A stretch of 64,000 bases of DNA from Sporosarcina sp. BP05. GTDB lineage: Bacteria > Bacillota > Bacilli > Bacillales_A > Planococcaceae. A model generated the notes under the pieces. It saw nothing but the letters and a program-made list of their open reading frames with translations. It did not search any database and was not told the DNA's origin. Where the stretch lies: NCBI RefSeq assembly GCF_014282005.1, contig NZ_JACFTD010000001.1, positions 248,001 through 312,000 of the forward strand, in the 5' to 3' direction. Shown piece by piece: positions 24,881-33,286 of the stretch. A program made the translations under genes and the position numbers. The stretch's first letter is position 1. Each line of letters starts with the position of its first letter.

Positions 24881-26752
24881 CTATTCCACTTCACTCATCC
24901 ACATTTCATAGAAAGAGTCTAACTCTTGTTTCATCACGGCAACTTCCGCCATCATTGATTCACATTTCATCCAATCTGATTCATCTTCCGCTTCTTTTTC
25001 CAATGCATCGATTGATTGTTCAAGCCTCTTTATTTCTTGTTCCGCGTTTATAGTTATCCTTTTTTCCGTTTTTTCTATCTTCAGCTTTTTTACTGCGATT
25101 GGTTCAGGTACCTCAACTACCAAGCGACTTTGAAGCTCCTGCCACTTCTTACGCGCCCAATTATACGGTCCTTCAAATGTCGTTATAAGCCCGCCTTCCA
25201 ACCATGCTGTGCGGGAGAATAATTTATTCAAGAAATAACGATCATGTGAAACGGCAACGATTGTGCCCGTAAAGTCTTCCAGTGCCTCTTCAAGCACTTC
25301 ACGTGACTCAATATCTAAATGATTTGTCGGCTCGTCTAGCACAAGGAAATTAACATCCTGATACATCAGTTGCGCCAAACGGAGTCGCATCCGCTCTCCA
25401 CCACTTAGGTCTCCAACTCTCATAAATACATCTGGACCGTAAAACATAAACTTCGCCAATATATGCCGGGCTTCCCCTTCAGCAACATTTACTTCATCAC
25501 GAAAGACATCTATCAGACGCGCTTTCGGATCCTTGATTTCAAAGTGCTGTGACAAGAACCCAATCTTGACGTTACTTCCTACTTTACTCAATCCAGCGTC
25601 AATCGGAAGCTCGCCTAAAAGAATTTTTAGTATGGTTGATTTCCCGCATCCATTCCGCCCAACAATCGCTGTCCGATCCTTCCAATAGACATGGAAGTCG
25701 GCCCCCTTCAATAGCTCCTGTTGACCAAATGATTTCGTGATTCCTTCCATTACAACCACTTCCTTACCACTGCGCTGTGCAGCTTCAAACGACAAAGTCA
25801 TTTTCTTCGGATCGATAAGTGGCTTCTTTACTTTTTCCATCCGTTCAAGCGCTCGTTCCATATTGCGCGCTTGTCGGTGCAATCCTGGATTTGGAGGATT
25901 GGCTTCATTTGCCCATTGGTGGAGCCGTTTAATGGCCTCTTTCATTTTTTTAATCTTCTTTTGTTGCTCTTCGTAATCCTGAAACTCCCTCATAAGACGC
26001 GCTTCTTTTTCGAGAATAAAGGCAGAATAATTCCCGTAATAAAGATGAATCTCCCCTTCTTCAAGATCCGCGACCTTCGTCACGACACAATCCAAAAAAT
26101 AACGGTCATGCGAAATGATGACAACTGTTCCCAAGTAATCCGTTAAATACGCTTCCAACCATTCGACTGCAAATAAGTCCAAATGATTCGTCGGTTCATC
26201 CAATAACAGCAATTCAGGTTTCGTCAATAATAGCTTCCCTAGCATTATCTTCGTCTGTTCGCCACCGCTCAATTGCGCAAAGGAACGTCCGACAAATGGT
26301 TTCAATTGCAATCCATTAATGACTTTCTCAATTTCGGAGTCTACGGCATAGCCATCACGGTTGGCAAATTCCTCCTGCAAATCTCCGTATACCCGAAGCA
26401 ACTTATCCATGTCAGCGTTTCCCGCATTGGCTAGCTCTGCCTCTAACACCGACATTTTCGCCTGCATTTCTTTTAGTTCTACAAATGCACTGTTAAGCAC
26501 ATCATAGCCGGTCGTTTCTTTTTCGAATAAAGGGATTTGTGCTAAATAACCTATTTTCGTTCCCTTTTTAAAGTGAATTGCCCCACTGTCCGGTTGCTCC
26601 GCTCCGGAAATCAACTTAAACAACGTTGTTTTTCCGCTACCATTTCGCCCGACAACCCCTAATCTATCGCCTGTTTTAATCTCTAAAGAAAGGTTCTCAA
26701 AAATCATATTCCCACCGAGCATTTTGCTTATTTGTTGAATTGTACAGATCAT
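24881..26752 (-). CDS. ABC-F family ATPase, probable ribosome-protection or translation factor
   Basis: A 623-residue cytosolic protein with two ABC domains and no membrane part. First domain: Walker A GRNGSGKTT near 36, signature LSGGE, Walker B LLLLDEPTNHLD. Second: GRNGCGKST near 350, LSGGE, FLVLDEPTNHLD. The linker between them (about 240-320) is charged and helical, with RLHQWANEANPPNPGLHR, as in proteins whose P-site tRNA-interaction motif enters the ribosome. A C-terminal coiled coil follows (about 555-615). ABC-F proteins either relieve antibiotic stalling or help translation. The upstream leader ORF and terminator hint at drug-induced attenuation, favouring a resistance role. Confidence 0.9.
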   Translation of the reverse strand: MICTIQQISKMLGGNMIFENLSLEIKTGDRLGVVGRNGSGKTTLFKLISGAEQPDSGAIHFKKGTKIGYLAQIPLFEKETTGYDVLNSAFVELKEMQAKMSVLEAELANAGNADMDKLLRVYGDLQEEFANRDGYAVDSEIEKVINGLQLKPFVGRSFAQLSGGEQTKIMLGKLLLTKPELLLLDEPTNHLDLFAVEWLEAYLTDYLGTVVIISHDRYFLDCVVTKVADLEEGEIHLYYGNYSAFILEKEARLMREFQDYEEQQKKIKKMKEAIKRLHQWANEANPPNPGLHRQARNMERALERMEKVKKPLIDPKKMTLSFEAAQRSGKEVVVMEGITKSFGQQELLKGADFHVYWKDRTAIVGRNGCGKSTILKILLGELPIDAGLSKVGSNVKIGFLSQHFEIKDPKARLIDVFRDEVNVAEGEARHILAKFMFYGPDVFMRVGDLSGGERMRLRLAQLMYQDVNFLVLDEPTNHLDIESREVLEEALEDFTGTIVAVSHDRYFLNKLFSRTAWLEGGLITTFEGPYNWARKKWQELQSRLVVEVPEPIAVKKLKIEKTEKRITINAEQEIKRLEQSIDALEKEAEDESDWMKCESMMAEVAVMKQELDSFYEMWMSEVE

Positions 26753-26851
26753 TATTTTCCGCTTCCCTTCGTTCTGTTTTCACAACTGGAAGCATCTTAC
26801 TTAAAGAGCAAGCGTCTTGGTAGACCCGAAATGCGCCGGAGTCTAGACAAC

Positions 26852-26878
26852 GCAAAAAGACCGCGTGTAAGCGGCCTT
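26852..26878 (-). terminator. Attenuator-type terminator upstream of the ABC-F gene
   Basis: On the minus strand GGCCGC pairs with GCGGTC around TTACAC and runs into TTTTTG. It lies between the 39-codon leader ORF and the ABC-F start codon, 100 bases before the latter. There is no other gene for it to terminate. Confidence 0.75.
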
Positions 26879-26926
26879 CCCTCTTGAAAAAATATCGTAA
26901 GGAATGCATGCTAAACAGCTGTGTGA

Positions 26927-27046
26927 CTACTGAAATTGTCTAGAAAAGGACAGACTCATCCCGTTGACTTTAATTTCATGAGTAATCGCACATGAAGTGG
27001 CTAAATATTCCAATAGACTTTCACGTGCATACACAGTGTCTAACAT
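26927..27046 (-). CDS. Leader peptide ORF of the ABC-F gene
   Basis: A 39-codon ORF beginning MLDTVYARES and ending SFSRQFQ. Its ribosome site GGAGGTG is 7 bases before ATG 27046; a second ATG lies directly before it at 27049. A -10 box TATACT is at 27085-27080. The ORF is followed by an intrinsic terminator and then the ABC-F gene. This is the layout of translation-dependent attenuation, in which a ribosome stalled by an antibiotic in the leader allows read-through. I see no antiterminator pairing by eye, so the mechanism is inferred. The 3' end of the ORF contains a CTTTTCTAGAC-like fragment of the repeat family. Confidence 0.6.
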   Translation of the reverse strand: MLDTVYARESLLEYLATSCAITHEIKVNGMSLSFSRQFQ

Positions 27047-27145
27047 CATTCCTCACCTCCGTTCACTAATAGTAAGAATAGTATAACACAAAACACAGTC
27101 ACCTACACAATTAAAATGAAATAAGGAAACCCATTCAAAGCAAAA

Positions 27146-27203
27146 CATAAAAAGGCGGTGCCCCATAAGTAGTAGAAATTACAAATTGTGGGGCAACACC
27201 TTG
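27146..27203 (-). terminator. Terminator of the BmrA-type gene
   Basis: On the minus strand GGTGTTGCCCCA pairs with TGGGGCACCGCC across about 29 bases, followed by TTTTTATG. Confidence 0.8.
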
Positions 27204-27233
27204 TTAATCGCCGGCATAAGAATTGTCTTTTCC

Positions 27234-28967
27234 CTACGCCAATTGCTGTTCGGCAAATTCACGATACAACGCATGTGATTGTATCAATTCTTTATGGGTT
27301 CCACTGCCTGTCACTTGCCCATTTTCAATGAAAATGATTTTATCCGCATCGACTATTGTTGATAACCTGTGGGCGATGACGAACGTAGTGCGCCCTTCCA
27401 TCAATCGTGTCAGCGCATCTTGAACGACGCCTTCCGATTGACTATCTAGGCTCGCGGTTGCTTCGTCCATCATCAATATTTTCGGATCCCGTAAAAAAGC
27501 ACGTGCGATGGCGATACGCTGCCTTTGCCCTCCAGAAAGTTTTACACCTCGTTCTCCGACTTCGGTGTCCAAGCCTTTCGAAAATGTTTTAACAAATTCG
27601 TCGGCATACGCCATTTCAGCAACTTCCCAAAGCCTTTGATCTGGAATACTTTCCCCATTTTCTAATCCGTAACATAAGTTTTCACGTATTGTCCCTGCCA
27701 TCATGGCACTCTCTTGTGAAACGTAACCGATTTGACTGCGCCACGACGCCATCGACAACTCTTTTATTGGTGTGCCGCCGATCTGAATTTCACCCGCTGT
27801 TGGTTCGTAAAAACGTTCAAGTAATCCGAACATAGTCGTTTTCCCACCACCACTTGGTCCGGCGAATGCTATCATTTCACCAGGCTGGGCCTCAAAGCTC
27901 ACGTTGCCAATCACCGGCTCATCGTCTTCATAAGCAAACGATACGTCCACAACTTGAATTGGTTTGTTCGCAATATCCATCACCAAGCCATCTTGTCCTT
28001 CTTCCAATGGCAATTCCAAAATGTCGATAATGCGCTCTGTTGCACCTTTCGCTTTCTGCAGTTGTGTGAAAAACATCGCAAATGATGTAATTGGAAAAAT
28101 AATTTGGAATAGATACAGGAGGAATGCAACAAGTGAACCCGTCGACATTGTGCCGTTCGCAACACGCATACCGCCATATCCAATGATCATAACGATGACC
28201 ACCATAACTACTAGATACATCAAGGGAGCAATAAGAGCAGTAATACGAGCTTCTTTCAAGCCAAAACCGAGTAATTTTCCGATTCCAGCTCTCCCACTTG
28301 CCTCTTCATTCTGTTCGGCATTAGAAGCTTTCATTAAACGAATCTCGCCTAGTGTTTGTTGAATATTACCTGTGAATATTGCTGTTTCATCTTGTAGTCC
28401 ACGTGAAATCTTCGCCATTTTGGTGCCAAGTGGAATCATGATTCCCACTGTAATTGGAACAGCAATCAACATGATAAGTGTCATTTTCCAATCCATAATG
28501 AGTAGAATCGTCACCGCACCTATAATCGAAATAATACCCGTAATGAATTGCGGGAAATGTTGTGTAATCAATTCTTTCACGATTCCCGTATCATTGATGA
28601 CACGGCTCACCGTTTCACCGCTAGATTCCTTGTCAAAGTGACTGACAGGCAAACGAATCAGCTTTGTCCACATGCGTTCACGTAATCTCGCAACTACTTT
28701 TTGTCCTACATAACTCAGTAAATAAATGGATACCCCATCAATTACCGCTTGAACAATAAATGCTACCCCAATAGCAATCATTAGCGGAACGCTTAGCGAG
28801 GCAACTGAAAAGCCATCCACTAAATTTTTCGTTAGCAAAGGGACAACCAAACCGGCAAGTGTTGTCAACACGCCAGCCGTCAAGCCGACAGCTAAAGCTA
28901 ACTTCGGGATCCCTGTTGATAATATTAGAGAGAAAAACGGCTTTAAGCCGACTTTTTTCTTATCCAT
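27234..28967 (-). CDS. bmrA: Multidrug ABC exporter BmrA
   Basis: A 577-residue half-transporter, closely similar along its length to Bacillus subtilis BmrA (YvcC) as I recall it. Matching segments include LKPFFSLIL, PLLTKNLVDGFS, KLIRLPVSHFD, GETVSRVINDT and VIAHRLSTIVDAD. Six membrane helices fill about residues 15-310. The ATPase is fully canonical: Walker A GPSGGGKTT, signature LSGGQ, Walker B ILMMDEATASLD, switch His in VIAHR. BmrA works as a homodimer that exports many amphipathic drugs. I chose ATG 28967, 10 bases after GGAG; ATG 28982 lacks a ribosome site. A 14-bp palindrome lies upstream. Confidence 0.92.
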   Translation of the reverse strand: MDKKKVGLKPFFSLILSTGIPKLALAVGLTAGVLTTLAGLVVPLLTKNLVDGFSVASLSVPLMIAIGVAFIVQAVIDGVSIYLLSYVGQKVVARLRERMWTKLIRLPVSHFDKESSGETVSRVINDTGIVKELITQHFPQFITGIISIIGAVTILLIMDWKMTLIMLIAVPITVGIMIPLGTKMAKISRGLQDETAIFTGNIQQTLGEIRLMKASNAEQNEEASGRAGIGKLLGFGLKEARITALIAPLMYLVVMVVIVMIIGYGGMRVANGTMSTGSLVAFLLYLFQIIFPITSFAMFFTQLQKAKGATERIIDILELPLEEGQDGLVMDIANKPIQVVDVSFAYEDDEPVIGNVSFEAQPGEMIAFAGPSGGGKTTMFGLLERFYEPTAGEIQIGGTPIKELSMASWRSQIGYVSQESAMMAGTIRENLCYGLENGESIPDQRLWEVAEMAYADEFVKTFSKGLDTEVGERGVKLSGGQRQRIAIARAFLRDPKILMMDEATASLDSQSEGVVQDALTRLMEGRTTFVIAHRLSTIVDADKIIFIENGQVTGSGTHKELIQSHALYREFAEQQLA

Positions 28968-28999
28968 AGTTTTTAACTCCATTCTGTTGAATCTTTATT

Positions 29000-29013
29000 T
29001 GATAAGTTTATCA
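29000..29013. promoter_or_regulatory. Palindrome upstream of bmrA
   Basis: TGATAA-GT-TTATCA is a near-perfect 14-bp palindrome, 33 bases before the bmrA start and adjacent to a TATGAT-like -10 box on the minus strand. It could be an operator. No regulator gene is adjacent. Confidence 0.4.
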
Positions 29014-29259
29014 TAGTAGATGTATGTAAACCCAATATCAACAAACACCGTTTTATCGCCCGAAATATATAAATCTTACGGCTTATTTTCACGACAAAAA
29101 GACCGCTGAGAAGACCATTCAAGTTCTCGAGTTAGATAGAACTTCAGGAATTAGACAGTGGCCTAAAGGTATATTGATTTCTTGATTAATTGGTATTTGT
29201 GGACAATAGAGGCGCCTCAATCTTACTTATAGGACAGTACATTTAGGTTATCAAGCCAC

Positions 29260-29541
29260 TTATAACTTAATAACAACTTCTGTACCATCCTTTGCTTTGA
29301 CATTAACTAACCCAAGTCCTTTATGTTTTTTCAATTCGCTCACAATACTTTTGAGTTCTTGTTTGTTTAATGGCGGCATCGTGAATGTTTGTTCTTTTTC
29401 CTTTATGGATTCCTTCACCCACTTATTAATAAGTCGATTAACGAGTCCCGAGGAAATTATAGAAATACCTATGCTAAGAATCACATAAGGGACTGGAATG
29501 AAAAGCCGTACTGCTCCCGCTTTCACCTTGACGTTTAGCAT
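29260..29541 (-). CDS. Small membrane protein of the DUF2089/SHOCT-like operon
   Basis: This encodes 93 residues. One hydrophobic segment (about 13-35, PVPYVILSIGISIISSGLV) is followed by a hydrophilic tail. The opening NVKVKAGAVRLFIPVPY resembles the second half of the preceding gene product, suggesting the same fold on the cytosolic side. It starts nine bases after the previous stop. The function is not known to me; a role in envelope sensing with its two operon partners is inferred from context only. Confidence 0.75.
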   Translation of the reverse strand: MLNVKVKAGAVRLFIPVPYVILSIGISIISSGLVNRLINKWVKESIKEKEQTFTMPPLNKQELKSIVSELKKHKGLGLVNVKAKDGTEVVIKL

Positions 29542-29550
29542 ACTGTCACC

Positions 29551-29937
29551 CTATTCAATCGCAACTGAAATTGTATCTCCATTTGCAGATTTAACATCAA
29601 CAATTTGACCGTCCAATTCATTCTCAATCGCATCCAAAAGTAAGGCGATATCGATATCTTTTACATACTTTTCCGATTGTGGAATACTAGCAGCGATGTT
29701 ATGTCCGGCTAACAAAACGACTTTCACAAGTTTAATCGGAACATTAACTGAAACATTGTCGTTTTCCGCAGATACAATACGGACTTTCAGCATTTTATCA
29801 GCATATACGGGTGACTTGGAAGAAAGATCACTCCCCGATTCCCGATCTTTCAATACTCGGATAAGTTCTGACGCTTTTGCTGCATCAACTTTACCTTCTT
29901 GAACCATCGTGATTATCTTTTCAATTTCTGCACTCAA
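29551..29937 (-). CDS. SHOCT-like / YvlB N-terminal-like protein
   Basis: A 128-residue soluble protein. The N-terminus (IEKIITMVQEGKVDAAKASELIRVL) is the short helical SHOCT-like motif seen at the start of YvlB/LiaX proteins. The rest (about 48-128, MLKVRIVSAENDNVSVNVPIKL...) is a small alpha/beta domain common in the same group. Such proteins accompany envelope-stress systems in Firmicutes. It follows the DUF2089 gene after 12 bases and precedes the small membrane protein, so the three form one operon. No catalytic residues are seen. Confidence 0.75.
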   Translation of the reverse strand: MSAEIEKIITMVQEGKVDAAKASELIRVLKDRESGSDLSSKSPVYADKMLKVRIVSAENDNVSVNVPIKLVKVVLLAGHNIAASIPQSEKYVKDIDIALLLDAIENELDGQIVDVKSANGDTISVAIE

Positions 29938-29949
29938 AGCTAAATCCCC

Positions 29950-30315
29950 CTATTCATCTTTTAATAGCCTAATGGCTTCTTCCGCAGATATTTCTCCGCT
30001 TTCCAACATTGCAACTACCTTTTTCTCATCTACCTCGTTTTTCTTCTTCGTTTCAAATCCAAGGGAGCTAACAACTTCATTTAATTTGCCACGAACCGTA
30101 GGATAGGAAATTCCCAGTTCTTTTTCAACTTCTTTAATGTTTCCCCTACACGTTAGAAAAACTTCAACGAAGCGAAGTTGATCATTCGATAGTGATACCA
30201 ATTTGGATAATTCGAATTCATTTTCGATGGTTGTGTGACAGTGGGAGCAATGCAACTTAGTGATTTTTAGTGTTTCGCTACAAACAGGACAGTGACTAAT
30301 AACTTGATAGGCCAT
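29950..30315 (-). CDS. DUF2089 family regulator
   Basis: This encodes 121 residues. It opens with a zinc-ribbon-like pattern CPVC-x11-CSHC, then a helix-turn-helix (LRFVEVFLTCRGNIKEVEKELGISYPTVRGKLNEVV), then a C-terminal EKKVVAMLESGEISAEEAIRLL segment that repeats the SHOCT-like motif of the next gene. This is the DUF2089 layout, thought to be a transcription regulator. ATG 30315 lies two bases from the right end of the TnpB element; the original ribosome site AAGGAGGG is now at 31725-31718 on the far side. The element end supplies a GTGGGGG run that may serve instead. Confidence 0.85.
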   Translation of the reverse strand: MAYQVISHCPVCSETLKITKLHCSHCHTTIENEFELSKLVSLSNDQLRFVEVFLTCRGNIKEVEKELGISYPTVRGKLNEVVSSLGFETKKKNEVDEKKVVAMLESGEISAEEAIRLLKDE

Positions 30316-30316
30316 A

Positions 30317-30500
30317 TTGAACTACCCCCACTTTCACTTCGTTTAGAAGTAGGAGATTCCTAAGATCACCGACGTAACCGTCAGTTATAAGTTAGGCTAG
30401 CCCCGCAGTTCCTGCGGTTAGAAGTCTTAGCGCTTCTTTTTTCAAATTTATACTTGCGTTCCTATCTCGGTTGTGGTGCGTATTGCATGTTGGACATTCC
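30317..30500 (-). ncRNA. Predicted omega RNA (reRNA) of the TnpB element
   Basis: In this family the guide RNA scaffold comes from the 3' end of tnpB and the element right end, and the guide is the flanking DNA just beyond. Here the right end has CCGCAGGAACTGCGG and CCTACTT/AAGT hairpins and ends in TTCAA at 30317. The guide would start at 30316 and read TATGGCCTATCAAG..., the first codons of the DUF2089 gene. The 5' limit is a guess. Confidence 0.5.
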
Positions 30501-31543
30501 CATTCACGCAATGCGAGATGCTTAACGTCTTTGTTTCGGTAACCACAACTTGAACAGAGCTGGCTGGAGGGAAAGTTTTTTGCGACAACGACAACCTGTT
30601 TTCCGTACCATTTCGCCTTGTATTCAAGCAGTGTCCGAAATTGTGACCAACTGACTTCACTGATTGCCTTTGCTAAAGTATGGTTTTTGAGCATATTAGC
30701 GACTTGCAGATCCTCGATACCGATGACGTCGTGGTTTTTGACGATTTCAGTAGAGAGTTTATGCAAGAAATCAGCTCTTTTATTGGCAATTCTTTCCTGA
30801 ATACGAGCTACTTTAATTCGTTGTTTTTGGTAGTTTTTTGCTTCGTATAGCGGTTTATGTTGTTTCAGTGCTTGTTCTTTACGTCTTGAAAGAATCCGTT
30901 GTTCTTTTGCCAGCTTCTTTTCAAGTGAACGAAAGAATTTCGGATTTTCGTATACTGCTCCATCTGAAAGAATTGCGAAGTCTTTTAATCCGACATCTAT
31001 CCCGACAACAGACCCAGTTTTTAGTTTTTCCTCCACCTCGGTTTCGACCAGGATGGATGCGAAGTACTTTCCACTTGAGTTGCGTCTGATGGTTGCATTC
31101 ATAATTCTCCCTACTACTTCACGACTCTTTGAGATTTTAACGAGGCCAAGTTTTGGGAGCTTAAGATGATTACCGGCGATCGCAATATTTCCGTTGGTAT
31201 GTTTCGTCGTATAGGATTGGACATTGTTTTTCTTACTTTTAAATCGGGGTGCTTGATTTTGTTTCTTAAAGAATCGTGAATAAGAATCAGCAAGATTTTT
31301 TAATGAGGATTGAAGGGCAATGCTGTCGACTTCTTTTAGCCAATCGAGCTCGCTTTTAAGCTGGGGTAATTGGGAAGAACAGATGTTGTAAGTAAGACCT
31401 TTACCAGTTTCTTTGTAGGTTTCATTCCATTTGGCTAAAAAGTGATTGAACACAAAACGTGAACAGCCAATTGTTTTGGCAATGAGTATTTTTTGTGCTT
31501 TCGTGGGATAGATTCGGAACTTGTACGCTTTGTTGACGAGCAT
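30392..31543 (-). CDS. tnpB: RNA-guided endonuclease TnpB
   Basis: This encodes 383 residues. The N-terminal part ([32 protein letters not shown]) is the usual TnpB opening. The RuvC nuclease residues all appear intact: Asp in [10 protein letters not shown], Glu in GIEDLQV, Asp in [10 protein letters not shown] zinc finger CSSC...CPTC lies between the last two. The length is within the family range, so it may be an active programmable nuclease guided by its own right-end RNA. ATG 31543 follows GCGAGGTGT; a longer frame to 31591 lacks a ribosome site. In the IS200/IS605 group TnpB helps retain the element by cutting the empty site. Confidence 0.93.
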   Translation of the reverse strand: MLVNKAYKFRIYPTKAQKILIAKTIGCSRFVFNHFLAKWNETYKETGKGLTYNICSSQLPQLKSELDWLKEVDSIALQSSLKNLADSYSRFFKKQNQAPRFKSKKNNVQSYTTKHTNGNIAIAGNHLKLPKLGLVKISKSREVVGRIMNATIRRNSSGKYFASILVETEVEEKLKTGSVVGIDVGLKDFAILSDGAVYENPKFFRSLEKKLAKEQRILSRRKEQALKQHKPLYEAKNYQKQRIKVARIQERIANKRADFLHKLSTEIVKNHDVIGIEDLQVANMLKNHTLAKAISEVSWSQFRTLLEYKAKWYGKQVVVVAKNFPSSQLCSSCGYRNKDVKHLALREWECPTCNTHHNRDRNASINLKKEALRLLTAGTAGLA

Positions 31544-31717
31544 TGACGTACACCTCGCTTCAGCATAGTTTCTACCCTGATTATAGAACATACATTCCCG
31601 GGAGGCAATTATTTTAGGCTTATGCCTAACCGAAATTCATCTTCCACTTATCGTTGGGCTATGCCCGTGACACGATTGAAGTGGGAGTCTTCTTTTGAAA
31701 AAGGATAAACTTTAGTT

Positions 31718-31727
31718 CCCTCCTTTC
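31718..31727 (-). promoter_or_regulatory. Orphaned ribosome site of the DUF2089 operon
   Basis: On the minus strand AAAGGAGGG (31726-31718) has no start codon near it. If the TnpB element (30317-31704) is removed, it falls about 13 bases before ATG of the DUF2089 gene. The sequence therefore looks like the original ribosome site, displaced by the insertion. Confidence 0.65.
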
Positions 31728-31894
31728 ATTTGTATTCATCATATCGTATCGAATCAATAATATTAATACAGAAACTTAGTAATATTAAACAACGAATTAA
31801 CATTATCAATAAATTAATTAGATAATATTAATAATCGAAATAACCACATCAATAATGAGTTTTATTCCCCTTTAAAGAAAATAAGTTTTATCAC
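31728..31894. other. AT-rich probable promoter region of the DUF2089 operon
   Basis: No gene is seen. The stretch is very AT-rich and repeats AATATTAAT-like words near 31767, 31786 and 31826. A TATGAT-like -10 box on the minus strand lies near 31740. It probably held the promoter of the operon now separated by the TnpB element. Confidence 0.4.
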
Positions 31895-31934
31895 TCAAAA
31901 AAAGAGCGTATTTCTTTTAAGAACGCTCTTTTTT
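31895..31934. terminator. Bidirectional terminator
   Basis: AAGAGCGT pairs with ACGCTCTT around 13 bases, with an A run before and a T run after. It can end the minus-strand aminotransferase gene. Confidence 0.85.
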
Positions 31935-31969
31935 ACTTCCTAACTCCATTTTCATAACCCTTATTTACT

Positions 31970-33157
31970 TCATCGAGTAATTACTAAATCCCGCAATCGG
32001 TCGACGGCTTTCTGCAGTACATCCACTTTCTGAACAAGCGCTAACCGAACGAATCCGGCGCCTTCAGAACCGAAGATACTGCCCGGAACCATGACAACAC
32101 CACATTGTTCAATTACTTTAAACACAAATTCCTTATCATCCATGTCAAACGGGTATTTTGCCCAAACGAACATGCCACCGTTTGAAGGAGTAGCAGACCA
32201 ACCAATTTCCTCCATGCCTTTCATTAACACCCTATGGCGCGCAGAAAACTCTGTCCGCAGACGATACGTAATCTCTTCCGCATTATCAAGTGCAACTACA
32301 GCTGCTTCCTGTATCGGACCAAATGTGCCATAATCCAAATTCGATTTCAGTTGTCTCAAAATGTGAACCATCTCGGCATTACCGGCAATATACGCAATAC
32401 GGGCACCGGCAAGGCTAAAGCTTTTAGATAATGAATTAATCTCCATTCCGACTTCCATTGCACCCGGTGTCGATAAGAAACTGATCGGAGAATCACCTGT
32501 GAAATAGTATTCGGAATAGGCAGCGTCATGCAGCACGATAACATTATATTTCTTGGCGAAGGCTACTACTTTCTCAAAAAATGCTGTGCTCGGCATCGCT
32601 GGTACTGGATTACCCGGTAAATTCAAAATAAGTAATTTAGCGTTTTGTGAAACCTCTTCAGGAATCACATCCAAGTCTGGTAAAAATCCATTTTCCGCTA
32701 GCAACGGCATTTCATAAGGAACTGCACCCGCAAGCTTAATGCCCGCTTCATATGCAACGTATGCGGGATTTGTCGTCAACACAAAGTCCCCTTCATTGCA
32801 AAACGCAAGTGGTAGATGGACCAATCCTTCTTGGGATCCCATTGTTTGAATGATTTCTGTTTCTGGATTAAGCGTAACACCGGAACGTCTTTCGTAATAA
32901 TTCGCGACGGCTTCGTTAAAGCGTTTTGTACCGCCAAGTGTATAGCCGTATGTATTTGCCAATGCACTTTGTTTCGATAAAGCTTGTCTAACCTTTTCGT
33001 CCGGCGAGAGATCGGGACTGCCCAGACTCAAATCAAAAATTTCGGCTCCGGTCGTCCTTTTGGCTTCAGCAGCTGCTTTTAAATCCCCGAAAATAGCAGG
33101 GGTAAAAATGGCCATCTTTAAAGATGGCTCTATTTTAAATGATGAATCGACTTTCAT
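31970..33157 (-). CDS. PLP-dependent aminotransferase (class I/II)
   Basis: A 395-residue fold-type I aminotransferase. The PLP lysine lies in SLSKSFSLAGARIAY near 245, with the cofactor-binding NLPGNPVPA and HDAAYSEYYF segments before it. The overall pattern resembles LL-diaminopimelate and AlaC/PatA-like enzymes, which move an amino group between an amino acid and 2-oxoglutarate. The exact substrate cannot be told. ATG 33157 follows AAGGGGTGC. It is monocistronic; nearby lysine-degradation genes make an aminoadipate or related role possible, but this is weak inference. Confidence 0.9.
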   Translation of the reverse strand: MKVDSSFKIEPSLKMAIFTPAIFGDLKAAAEAKRTTGAEIFDLSLGSPDLSPDEKVRQALSKQSALANTYGYTLGGTKRFNEAVANYYERRSGVTLNPETEIIQTMGSQEGLVHLPLAFCNEGDFVLTTNPAYVAYEAGIKLAGAVPYEMPLLAENGFLPDLDVIPEEVSQNAKLLILNLPGNPVPAMPSTAFFEKVVAFAKKYNVIVLHDAAYSEYYFTGDSPISFLSTPGAMEVGMEINSLSKSFSLAGARIAYIAGNAEMVHILRQLKSNLDYGTFGPIQEAAVVALDNAEEITYRLRTEFSARHRVLMKGMEEIGWSATPSNGGMFVWAKYPFDMDDKEFVFKVIEQCGVVMVPGSIFGSEGAGFVRLALVQKVDVLQKAVDRLRDLVITR

Positions 33158-33244
33158 ATTACAGCACCCCTTATTTATGGAAAAGTAGTTTCAAGGATTA
33201 TTTTACCACGAATTTTGGCACTATTGAGAAAGATGTTGAGAAAG

Positions 33245-33283
33245 ACGAAAAAACCTAATGCTAGTTCCACATCAGGTTTTTCG
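33245..33283 (-). terminator. Terminator of the acyl-CoA dehydrogenase gene
   Basis: AAAACCTAATG and CATCAGGTTTT pair with one mismatch, with A/T runs on each side. It lies just after the stop codon at 33287. Confidence 0.75.
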
Positions 33284-33286
33284 AGT

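Larger units (their letters stand above)
30317..31704 (-). mobile_element. TnpB-only IS200/IS605-group element (IS1341 type)
   Basis: An element of about 1388 bp carrying only tnpB; no tnpA transposase is adjacent. The left end (31704 downward) starts after TTTAT and contains the imperfect palindrome CCCACTT...AAGTGG around 31640-31683. The right end contains a CCTACTT...AAGT hairpin and finishes GGGGGTAGTTCAA at 30317, a right-end pattern typical of the group. There are no terminal inverted repeats and no target duplication, as expected. Boundaries are good to about two bases. It interrupts the 5' untranslated region of the DUF2089 operon. Confidence 0.8.
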
